Part shown: one piece after another, positions 6,379 through 12,292 of the stretch
Layout: every line of letters starts with the position of its first letter
Position numbering within the stretch: position 1 is the stretch's first letter
NCBI GenBank assembly: GCA_029855925.1
Contig: JAGSHP010000118.1
Location: 1 to 13,126, forward strand
Length of the DNA stretch: 13,126 nt
Direction of reading: 5' to 3'
Source of the DNA: Candidatus Thorarchaeota archaeon
Lineage (GTDB): Archaea > Asgardarchaeota > Thorarchaeia > Thorarchaeales > Thorarchaeaceae
Made by a program: the position numbers and the translations under genes
The notes under the pieces: model-generated
Databases searched by the model: none
What the model was told of the DNA's origin: nothing
What the model saw: the letters and a program-made list of their open reading frames with translations, nothing else

Positions 6379-7470
6379 ATGATCGATGAACTCACAGAAC
6401 TGAGCACTCACATTCAACAGATGTCACTGAAGTCCCGCGGTTCGTCAATCGCACAGAGGCGGAGACGCGATCCAAGACAGCCTGCTGCTGCATGGGTCAC
6501 CACTGCGCGCATCGGTTATGATACGGGTACTGCCATCTCCATAGTTCTGTCGACAATTGGATGCTCATACGCTCGGGGCCCACATGGTGGCTGTACCATG
6601 TGCTCCTATCTTCTTGACGGAACGAGCACGCAGGTCTCCGCGGACGACCTTGTGTCCCAGTTTGAGACCGCCATGACCAAGGTGGCAACGACTTCCTCCC
6701 CGCTATCGGTCAAAATCTATACCAGCGGAAGTTTTCTCGATCCTGCTGAGGTACCTCCTGAGGCAAGACACAGAATACTCTCACTCATTGCTGCTGATGA
6801 CCGCATCGTGCAAGTGATTCTAGAGTCTCGCCCCGAATACGTGACTGAGAGTGTCCTAGCTGAGATCCAGAAGGCGCTTGGAACGCGAGATGTGGAGATT
6901 GGCATAGGTCTGGAGAGCGCTAATGATACGGTTCGCCTAATGTGCATCAACAAAGGCTTCACACTCAAAGACTTTGAACGTGTGGTTTCGCTGGCGCGAG
7001 GTTATGGCATTGGGACCCGCGCCTATGTTCTTATCAAGCCCCCATTCCTGACTGAGCGTGATGCTCTGTTTGACGCAATCGATACCATGACCACTGCTGC
7101 CCGTCTGGGCGTGACAACAATCTCTGTCAACCCTGTTGACATTCAGCGACACACGCTTGTTGAGAGTCTTTGGAATAGTGGTCAATATCGTCCGCCGTGG
7201 CTCTGGACTGTCGTGCAAGCCCTGCATCAGGCACGACAGGAGATTCCGTCTAATGTGGTCATAGTCTGTGATCCCGTAGCCGCAGGAAAGAAGCGCGGCA
7301 CACACAACTGCGGAAAGTGCGACAAGGCGATAGTATCCGCGATTCGAAAGTTCTCACTGTCACAGGATGTTAAGGACTTGGAAGGTTTCACCTGTGATTG
7401 CCTGATGAAGTGGGAACATTCTCTTGTTCATGAGGACCTCTCGAAAGTCCCTCACGACCATCAGCAATGA
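6379..7470 (+). CDS. raSEA: Archaeosine biosynthesis radical SAM protein RaSEA
   Basis: A 363-residue radical-SAM enzyme that acts after ArcS. It uses a [4Fe-4S] cluster and S-adenosylmethionine to cleave the lysine side chain from the ArcS product, leaving the formamidine of archaeosine. The cluster motif is C62-x9-C72-x2-C75, the long-spaced form of this family, within a G-G-C-T-M-C-S-Y context. Downstream are the conserved Y-T-S-G-S-F-L-D-P stretch and G-I-G-L-E-S-A-N-D, a typical SAM-barrel segment. The C-terminal part has more paired cysteines (H-N-C-G-K-C and F-T-C-D-C), possibly a second metal or substrate site. The start is set by AGGAGG upstream. It overlaps nothing and lies 5 bases after arcS, with translation probably coupled. 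ArcS and RaSEA are known to act together as a complex. Confidence 0.95.
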   Translation: MIDELTELSTHIQQMSLKSRGSSIAQRRRRDPRQPAAAWVTTARIGYDTGTAISIVLSTIGCSYARGPHGGCTMCSYLLDGTSTQVSADDLVSQFETAMTKVATTSSPLSVKIYTSGSFLDPAEVPPEARHRILSLIAADDRIVQVILESRPEYVTESVLAEIQKALGTRDVEIGIGLESANDTVRLMCINKGFTLKDFERVVSLARGYGIGTRAYVLIKPPFLTERDALFDAIDTMTTAARLGVTTISVNPVDIQRHTLVESLWNSGQYRPPWLWTVVQALHQARQEIPSNVVIVCDPVAAGKKRGTHNCGKCDKAIVSAIRKFSLSQDVKDLEGFTCDCLMKWEHSLVHEDLSKVPHDHQQ

Positions 7471-7514
7471 TTGCCACAAATGGAATGACCTGGCCTCCCT
7501 CAGTCTTTTACGGA

Positions 7515-7522
7515 GATAAATA
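7515..7522 (+). promoter_or_regulatory. TATA-like box for the MFS transporter gene
   Basis: GATAAATA lies in the 115-base gap between RaSEA and the transporter. Initiation would fall near 7543-7546, with a leader of about 40 bases holding AAGGT at 7575-7579. The gap and box suggest that the transporter is not part of the archaeosine operon. Confidence 0.35.
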
Positions 7523-7585
7523 CCATCGAGCGGAGTTGAAATGTGATGGATTATTCATCCTAGAGACTCACTTGAAGGTAGAACG

Positions 7586-8914
7586 TTGACAGTGATAGCC
7601 GATACGCATAGAACTGAGCATGCGCGTCCAAGTACGCGTGAGGCGTTGTCTGAAGTACTCTCATGGAGAAGCTACACGCTGTTCCTTGTGACAGCATGGA
7701 TGTTCTATGCATTTGACATCATGATGGCCTTTTACAATCTCTATCTTCGTGACTTGGGATGGGGTTTTGTTCTGATTGGTATACTTGGCGGCGTCAATAC
7801 GATCATATCCGCCACAGCACGGATATTTGGCGGTTATATTGGGGACATAGTTGATCGTAAGGTACTTGCAAGCGCATCCATGTTGCTGGGCTCGATCTTC
7901 TTCTTCATCACAGCCATCTTTGTGCACCCCGCGCTGATTACCCTTGCTCTCCTCATCTACTCATCTGCAGGTCTCGTCAAGAGCGGTTCCTCAGCATACA
8001 TAATGGACAACGTCCCAAGAGAACATAGTGGCCTTGCCCTGTCCCTGTTTTCTGCGGGTAAGGTCATAGGCGTTGGGTCATTACTCATCTTCAACGTTCT
8101 AGTTACAATGATTGGGTTCGGTGAGAGTTTTAGGCTGATTGCTCTTGCGGGCGGCTTGAGCCTGCTGGCAAGTAGTGTCATCCGGATGTACTGGCTCTCG
8201 CCAAGTCCACCACCAGAACGCGTTCGGAATGGCAGCATACTCCGTGATTTTCTGTCCGAGAACTGGTCCGCCTTTCGATTGGTATTGACCACAATTCCTG
8301 GTGCCGTCATCATTGTTCTTCTGGACTCGATCAGTGATGGACTCTTCAAGTTCGGGGCGCTCCTCTACGCCAATGAATCCCTCGGAATCTCGATTCCTGG
8401 CATCGGGACCATCATCATAGCCACACTACTGATCTCTGTTCCACTTATGCTGAAGGTGGGCCGCTTGGCCGACACACGTGGCCTCAAGCGCACTGCACTG
8501 ATGGTCTATGGGCTCATGCCTCTCTCAGCCTCTCTGATTCTCATTGCTCCGGTACTTCCAGTCTGGGCGCCCTCTTCGATGATACATGCAGCAGAATCCC
8601 TCATTCCGGGTCTCGGTTCGGTATTCACGACGGTCTTTCTTGGCATTCTCCTAAAATACGTGAACGACGGACTCTGGTGGTTGTTACTCATGACCCTCAT
8701 TCGGAAGAGTCTCCCCCGTACTGGTACCTCTAAGTTTCTTGCTCTGTTTTGGTTCTTTGTCATGGTCCTCTCATCGGTAGGGCCATTCATTGGTGGTGTG
8801 CTGTTCTCAATCGGGAGTCCCTCCTCTCTCTTTGTGGTCTCCCTCTGTATCAATGTGGTCATTCTTCTCTCGATTGCTAGGAACGGTCTCACTCGTCATC
8901 TGACTACTGAGTGA
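7586..8914 (+). CDS. Major facilitator superfamily (MFS) transporter
   Basis: A 442-residue polytopic membrane protein with about 12 hydrophobic segments in two halves, the length and layout of MFS carriers, which move small solutes by facilitated diffusion or ion coupling. The signature loop after the second helix, G-G-Y-I-G-D-I-V-D-R-K, is at 82-92. A weaker copy in the second half (G-R-L-A-D-T-R-G, 292-299) reflects the internal duplication of the family. The polar loop between halves (about 205-230) is rich in S, P and R. There is no signal peptide, and the first 27 residues are polar and cytoplasmic. Substrate cannot be read from the sequence; drug or metabolite export are options. The start is TTG at 7586, six bases after AAGGT; GTG at 7592 is also possible. 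Neighbours give no clue to the substrate. Confidence 0.88.
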   Translation: MTVIADTHRTEHARPSTREALSEVLSWRSYTLFLVTAWMFYAFDIMMAFYNLYLRDLGWGFVLIGILGGVNTIISATARIFGGYIGDIVDRKVLASASMLLGSIFFFITAIFVHPALITLALLIYSSAGLVKSGSSAYIMDNVPREHSGLALSLFSAGKVIGVGSLLIFNVLVTMIGFGESFRLIALAGGLSLLASSVIRMYWLSPSPPPERVRNGSILRDFLSENWSAFRLVLTTIPGAVIIVLLDSISDGLFKFGALLYANESLGISIPGIGTIIIATLLISVPLMLKVGRLADTRGLKRTALMVYGLMPLSASLILIAPVLPVWAPSSMIHAAESLIPGLGSVFTTVFLGILLKYVNDGLWWLLLMTLIRKSLPRTGTSKFLALFWFFVMVLSSVGPFIGGVLFSIGSPSSLFVVSLCINVVILLSIARNGLTRHLTTE

Positions 8915-8942
8915 TTACTCTCGGAAGATATACACTAGGAAA

Positions 8943-8951
8943 CTCTTAAAC
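8943..8951 (+). promoter_or_regulatory. TATA-like box for the small gene at 8995
   Basis: CTCTTAAAC, preceded by a purine-rich GGAAA, fits an archaeal BRE/TATA pair. Initiation would fall near 8972-8976, leaving a leader of about 20 bases that contains GGTGGT at 8984-8989. Confidence 0.4.
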
Positions 8952-8994
8952 GCAAAATACGGTGGTGGTCATAATCTATTGATGGTGGTCTATG

Positions 8995-9333
8995 ATGAAG
9001 TACATCACAAGTGTTAGTATTTGGTTCTATAGCGAAGGTGCCTCCCCGGCAAAGGTAATTCAGAAGCTCATTGACCTTGGATTTACTCCAGTTCGAGGTG
9101 CCTATGATTTTGTGTACGAACATCAACAGAGTGATATGACTGAGCAGGATCTTAGTGGGGCAATCGTTGAGATTGCTAATGCATTACATGTGGCACTCAA
9201 AGGATTCAAAGTTTGGTTCAATCTTGATACGCATCCTGCCGAGGATGATCCAGAATACGTCCCCCTTGAGGCGATTGATGCCGAACTCGCGGCAACCAGA
9301 AAGGAGATCTCCGAACTGGAACGCGAGATGTAA
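8995..9333 (+). CDS. Small acidic protein of unknown function, ferredoxin-like fold suspected
   Basis: A 112-residue protein I do not recognise. It begins with a hydrophobic strand (Y-I-T-S-V-S-I-W-F-Y), an amphipathic helix (about 15-26, ending L-G-F), then another strand (A-Y-D-F-V-Y-E-H). A longer helix (about 47-63) and a strand (F-K-V-W-F-N-L) follow. This beta-alpha-beta-beta-alpha-beta order suggests a ferredoxin-like fold, which is inference only. The last 25 residues are charged and helical, a short coiled-coil candidate for self-association. There are no cysteines, no membrane segment and no signal peptide, so it is probably cytosolic. The second of two adjacent ATGs (8995) is chosen because GGTGGT at 8984-8989 is 5 bases from it and only 2 from the first. 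It has its own TATA-like box and ends before a strong terminator hairpin. Confidence 0.75.
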   Translation: MKYITSVSIWFYSEGASPAKVIQKLIDLGFTPVRGAYDFVYEHQQSDMTEQDLSGAIVEIANALHVALKGFKVWFNLDTHPAEDDPEYVPLEAIDAELAATRKEISELEREM

Positions 9334-9358
9334 ATCTTCAAAATTAGTGGTGGTGGGG

Positions 9359-9380
9359 TGAGGGGGACTTGTCCCCCTCA
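9359..9380. terminator. Strong GC-rich hairpin between converging genes
   Basis: TGAGGGGGA (9359-9367) and TCCCCCTCA (9372-9380) form a perfect 9-bp stem closed by the tetraloop CTTG. It sits in the 73-base gap between the 3' ends of the small plus-strand gene and the minus-strand repeat protein. It is symmetrical and could act on both strands. No long T-run follows on either strand, so it may work as a transcript-end stabiliser rather than as a classical terminator. Confidence 0.65.
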
Positions 9381-9406
9381 TAGGGAGGATGATGAGTTGG
9401 TGAGGA

Positions 9407-11188
9407 CTAGTCTGAAGTGACTTCAGGCTCACGACGTTCGTATTCGCCCTCGCCCTTCACTGTCACATTCAGTTTCTTCTTGTCATCGGGGTTCATTCTG
9501 GGCCAGGTCCATACCATGTTGGTCCCATCATCTACGGGGTCCAGTCTTGGAGCCTCATCAGCAGGATCGCACGACACGAACTCAAAGCCCTGAGGAATCC
9601 AGTCAGAAACCATGATGTTCTCGACTGTGACCTCCCCACGGTTCTCAACGGACAGCATGACAACATACTCACCAGGATTGTTGCCACGATTGATTGCTTT
9701 CTTTGCAATGATGCGCCGTTTCTTGTATATTATTCCAATCTTGTGGCCATCCTCTGGGCTTGCTGCCTCCGTGTCCAAGCCCGCTGGATAGATGTTCGCA
9801 CTACAAGCGATGGGACTTGGATACTCCTTTTCAGGTCGGCTTCTCCATGCCATGATGGCATAGTTGATCTTGATACTCTGTCCCGGCTCAAGTTCTCCAA
9901 CCGAGTTCTTGAGGTCTTTGAGTTTGAATGTCAGGGTGTGGGGCGTTTCAGGGTTCTGATCATCAGGCTCAATTGTGAGTTCATATTCTCCAGTGTACTC
10001 TTGACCTGCGACCCATATGGTGATGTGTTCTCTCTTCGGAGGCATCACATCGTCCGGCAGATTGTCCACTACCGTGATGTCATTCAACCGCGCAGTACCT
10101 GCGTTCTTCACCTCAATATTGACCTCAACCGGAGTCTTGTCGAAGCTGCTTACCTCAGGCGGGTCGAACTCCTTTGTGTACGTGATCTTGTAGACGGGAA
10201 CGCTCTGTGGGGTCTTTTCCACCCTGCCTATGACTCGCTTAGTCACGGTCCTCACTGGCGTGTAGATGACCTCCTGAGTGACCTTTGGCGGACTCTTGCT
10301 ATCAACCTCAAAGCTAGTGCTCCATTCCTCACCCGGCTTGAGCTCCACCCTAGGCGTTTCGTCTATCTTCTTGACCTTCTCACCGCCCTCTTCTGGAGCC
10401 AGATACACCTCAGCCTTGTCTATTCGAACAATGAGGTCACTCTCATTGCTGCACTCCAATGTGCATTCCCAATGATTCGGTCGGGTCTCTGCGGTGTCCA
10501 CGCCTGTGAGAAACTCGGTGAGTGCGGTCATATCTGGGTCGAGTGATGATCTCTGTATCTCCTCAACCCGATAGGTCACAACAATCTCGCCAGCATTGGT
10601 GACATCGGTACTCTCCACACTTGCATTTCCTTTGATTACAAGGGTGGCCTCTTCATGTGGATAGATCTCAAATCCTTTCCACACGATCTGCCTAGTGCCA
10701 TCATCGTAGTCAGCCTCGCCGACCGATACCGAGTCAAGACTGATGTCCGTGATATCCTTCGGAATCGTCTTGTTGAGAACAATCTCGTCCATCTTCCCCT
10801 CGGACTCGTTCTTGAGAGTGATCGTGATCTTTACCGGATTTGTCTTTCCATGAGAGTAAGCCCAATGTGGCTCCTCCGTTGGAATTTCTCCACACGTATC
10901 AAAAATCTCCTTGACAGCAAGAAGTGGCTCTTCTGCTTCAACTGTGTATTCATATTCCCATTTTCCGCCAGCTTCGATCTCACCAGCGTTCAATGTATCC
11001 TCTGAAATATTCGTCTTCTCGCGGGAGTCCCCCAGCAAGACCCGGACATTCCAGATTCGTGATTTCTCTGAGACGTTGTTCACGCTGAGTACGCCTGCAA
11101 CATCTGTTGACAGGGTCTCACTCAGCTCGCCAATCTGTGTCTTTTCCGATTCTTCAAGGTCTATTACGACTCTTTTTTCCTCACTCAC
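9407..11188 (-). CDS. 593-residue cytosolic protein of repeated DUF11/CARDB-like beta-sandwich modules
   Basis: A large acidic protein built mostly of beta-rich modules. Three DUF11-like units (B) are visible at about 117-210, 353-448 and 505-580, each with the N-x-G/S-x3-(L/M/V)-x-(D/E/N)-I-x-V motif followed by a short I-P or L-P turn. Two longer related units (A) at about 30-98 and 238-312 share an opening N-x-S strand and a G-x-(K/E)-W-x-(Y/S)-x-(Y/F)-x-V segment. The order is A-B-A'-B'-B'', pointing to duplication of an A-B pair. DUF11-type repeats are usually found in secreted or cell-wall proteins. This one begins M-S-E-E-K-R, with no signal peptide, transmembrane helix or anchor, so it looks intracellular. 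Function is unknown; a scaffold or binding role is only a guess. Start GTG 11188 has AGGTGA at 11195-11200. It lies 69 bases downstream of the MBL-like gene, probably in one operon. Confidence 0.85.
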   Translation of the reverse strand: MSEEKRVVIDLEESEKTQIGELSETLSTDVAGVLSVNNVSEKSRIWNVRVLLGDSREKTNISEDTLNAGEIEAGGKWEYEYTVEAEEPLLAVKEIFDTCGEIPTEEPHWAYSHGKTNPVKITITLKNESEGKMDEIVLNKTIPKDITDISLDSVSVGEADYDDGTRQIVWKGFEIYPHEEATLVIKGNASVESTDVTNAGEIVVTYRVEEIQRSSLDPDMTALTEFLTGVDTAETRPNHWECTLECSNESDLIVRIDKAEVYLAPEEGGEKVKKIDETPRVELKPGEEWSTSFEVDSKSPPKVTQEVIYTPVRTVTKRVIGRVEKTPQSVPVYKITYTKEFDPPEVSSFDKTPVEVNIEVKNAGTARLNDITVVDNLPDDVMPPKREHITIWVAGQEYTGEYELTIEPDDQNPETPHTLTFKLKDLKNSVGELEPGQSIKINYAIMAWRSRPEKEYPSPIACSANIYPAGLDTEAASPEDGHKIGIIYKKRRIIAKKAINRGNNPGEYVVMLSVENRGEVTVENIMVSDWIPQGFEFVSCDPADEAPRLDPVDDGTNMVWTWPRMNPDDKKKLNVTVKGEGEYERREPEVTSD

Positions 11189-11211
11189 TTGACCTCACCT
11201 ACCTGTGATCA

Positions 11212-11227
11212 TCACCCTCCAGGGTGA
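11212..11227 (-). other. Intergenic hairpin between the MBL-like and repeat-protein genes
   Basis: TCACCCT (11212-11218) and AGGGTGA (11221-11227) are perfect complements separated by two bases; the folded form would open the innermost pair to give a 6-bp stem with a TCCA loop. It lies in the 69-base gap and ends just upstream of the ribosome-binding site of the repeat-protein gene. It may be an attenuator, a processing site or a protein-binding palindrome. Confidence 0.35.
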
Positions 11228-11257
11228 AATCTGGCTTACTCTGGAAACCACCAGGAA

Positions 11258-11953
11258 TCAGGAGAGAGTAAACTTGAACTCGTAGCCAGCGGACCACTCT
11301 GTTGTTAGAGTCTGATTGGGCTTCATTACCAGTGGTGTGCATCCCTGTGCAAACTGCTCAACGTACTTTGAGAACTTGACTGTCTGCTCTTCTGAGGACC
11401 ATCGCATGGCGACACCGATCTTCGGTGAGGCATCAATGCAAAGGCTCACAGCATCCTTTACAGGGAACACGCCCTCGCCACTAATGGGTACGACAAGAAT
11501 GTCGGCTTCTAGTTGCGCGAACGGTCCTCTGACCATCGAGTCACCAAGATACGATACACGCATCTTTCCCATCTCGATGTGTAGTCCAAGATTCTCTACC
11601 TTCTCACCAGTCTCTGGGTCGACGCGTGTGAGCGGGTGTGCTGTGACTTTGAATCCCGGAATCTCGTACGGTTCCTCAGTCTTCAAAACGTGCAGAAGCC
11701 AGGGCTTTCCACCCTGTGACTTGGCCTTTTCGATAGTCTCCTCATTTCCCAGGATCCATGCCTTCGAATGTGAAGCAATTGCTGTTGCATTACCAAGAGC
11801 ATCGTCAAGGTGGTTGGTTGCAATGATGAGCCTAACATCAATATCGTCAGGTACTATTGGTGCACCATCCCACTTTCCTGGATTCAACAGGACCGAGTTC
11901 TCACCTGCTTCTAACAGGAACGTTGTGTTACCAAAGTACGTAATCTTTAGCAC
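11258..11953 (-). CDS. Metallo-beta-lactamase-fold protein, UlaG-like, with degenerate metal site
   Basis: A 231-residue cytosolic protein with the secondary-structure plan of the UlaG-like metallo-beta-lactamase superfamily, mostly metal-dependent hydrolases. It opens with Y-F-G-N-T-T-F-L-L-E and L-L-N-P-G, where the family has G-H and D-P. The core H-x-H-x-D-H motif reads T46-N-H48-L-D50-D51, losing two of three histidines. The late ligand aspartate is kept (G-D at 137-138), but the final histidine in the P-M-H context is R184 (A-M-R-W). This pattern of losses suggests a protein that no longer binds two metals and is probably not a hydrolase, rather than a broken gene, since the frame is intact. 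The start is GTG at 11953 with a partial Shine-Dalgarno match (GGATGTGAT) just upstream. The repeat-protein gene follows on the same strand. Confidence 0.85.
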   Translation of the reverse strand: MLKITYFGNTTFLLEAGENSVLLNPGKWDGAPIVPDDIDVRLIIATNHLDDALGNATAIASHSKAWILGNEETIEKAKSQGGKPWLLHVLKTEEPYEIPGFKVTAHPLTRVDPETGEKVENLGLHIEMGKMRVSYLGDSMVRGPFAQLEADILVVPISGEGVFPVKDAVSLCIDASPKIGVAMRWSSEEQTVKFSKYVEQFAQGCTPLVMKPNQTLTTEWSAGYEFKFTLS

Positions 11954-12053
11954 TGGATCACATCCCTTCTTCCGGGCTTGGTTTCCTCTTAGCCAGAATA
12001 CTTGCTGATAAATTGAGGTCTTGATGACCTAATAAGATAATTGGCGATGCGTG

Positions 12054-12080
12054 TCGTGCAAATTTATATATTTCACACGA
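12054..12080. promoter_or_regulatory. Symmetrical TATA element flanked by inverted and direct repeats
   Basis: A near-palindromic TATA core (AAATTTATATATTT, 12060-12073) is flanked by TCGTG (12054-12058) and CACGA (12076-12080). The hexamer CGATGC also occurs at 12045-12050 and 12078-12083. The box could serve the MBL-like gene on the minus strand (leader about 85 bases) or a transcript running right towards the NurA-like gene. Confidence 0.4.
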
Positions 12081-12235
12081 TGCAATTGATCAGGTAGTGC
12101 AATGCACCAGTCACTCTTCGTTCTCAGCGGAAAAGCTCGCTGTCAACTATATTATATTTATCGGGATAGGCACAACGCTCTTCTCGCGCCAAAGGACCTT
12201 TGATGGACCTATCTCAATGCGTGCGAGTGTCGAGT

Positions 12236-12243
12236 TTTTATAT
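12236..12243 (+). promoter_or_regulatory. TATA-like box for the NurA-like gene
   Basis: TTTTATAT lies 50-57 bases upstream of the ATG at 12293. Initiation is expected near 12264-12267, giving a leader of about 27 bases that contains GAGGG at 12281-12285 as a ribosome-binding candidate. Confidence 0.5.
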
Positions 12244-12292
12244 GGGCCCGAGGAATTAGTGATTGAGTCCTGCTGTCATCGAGGGCAAAGCC

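Larger units (their letters stand above)
11954..12292. other. Divergent intergenic region with two TATA-like boxes
   Basis: These 339 bases separate the minus-strand MBL-like gene from the plus-strand NurA-like gene. They hold a 5-bp hairpin (AGGTC 12016-12020, GACCT 12026-12030), a symmetrical TATA element at 12061-12072 within an inverted repeat, and a second TATA-like box at 12236-12243. No tRNA, box C/D RNA or convincing protein is visible. A 67-codon open frame from GTG at 12097 has no supporting features. Confidence 0.6.

Noticed and set aside
8962..8990. GGTGGTC direct repeat before the small gene at 8995
   Set aside because: The second copy is explained as a ribosome-binding site, and two short copies are too few to claim a regulatory repeat.
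9412..9426. CTGAAG-TGA-CTTCAG palindrome near the end of the repeat-protein gene
   Set aside because: It lies within the last codons (E-V-T-S-D) of the gene, and the nearby 9-bp stem at 9359-9380 is a better terminator candidate.
9743..10546. A 267-codon plus-strand open frame opposite the repeat-protein gene
   Set aside because: It is fully antisense to a 593-residue gene with clear module structure. Its translation is rich in R, C, L and W without domain motifs, and it lacks a ribosome-binding site.
11258..11953. Calling the MBL-fold protein an active hydrolase such as L-ascorbate-6-phosphate lactonase
   Set aside because: Most metal ligands of the family are replaced, so an enzymatic name would be misleading.
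11316..12008. A 230-codon plus-strand open frame opposite the MBL-like gene
   Set aside because: It is antisense to a recognisable fold, with a Ser/Pro/Cys-rich translation and no motif, and it runs past the promoter side of the real gene.
12016..12030. TTGATGA and CTGA-like strings suggesting a box C/D RNA
   Set aside because: The order and spacing of C and D boxes do not fit, and the C-like box lies in the loop of a short hairpin.
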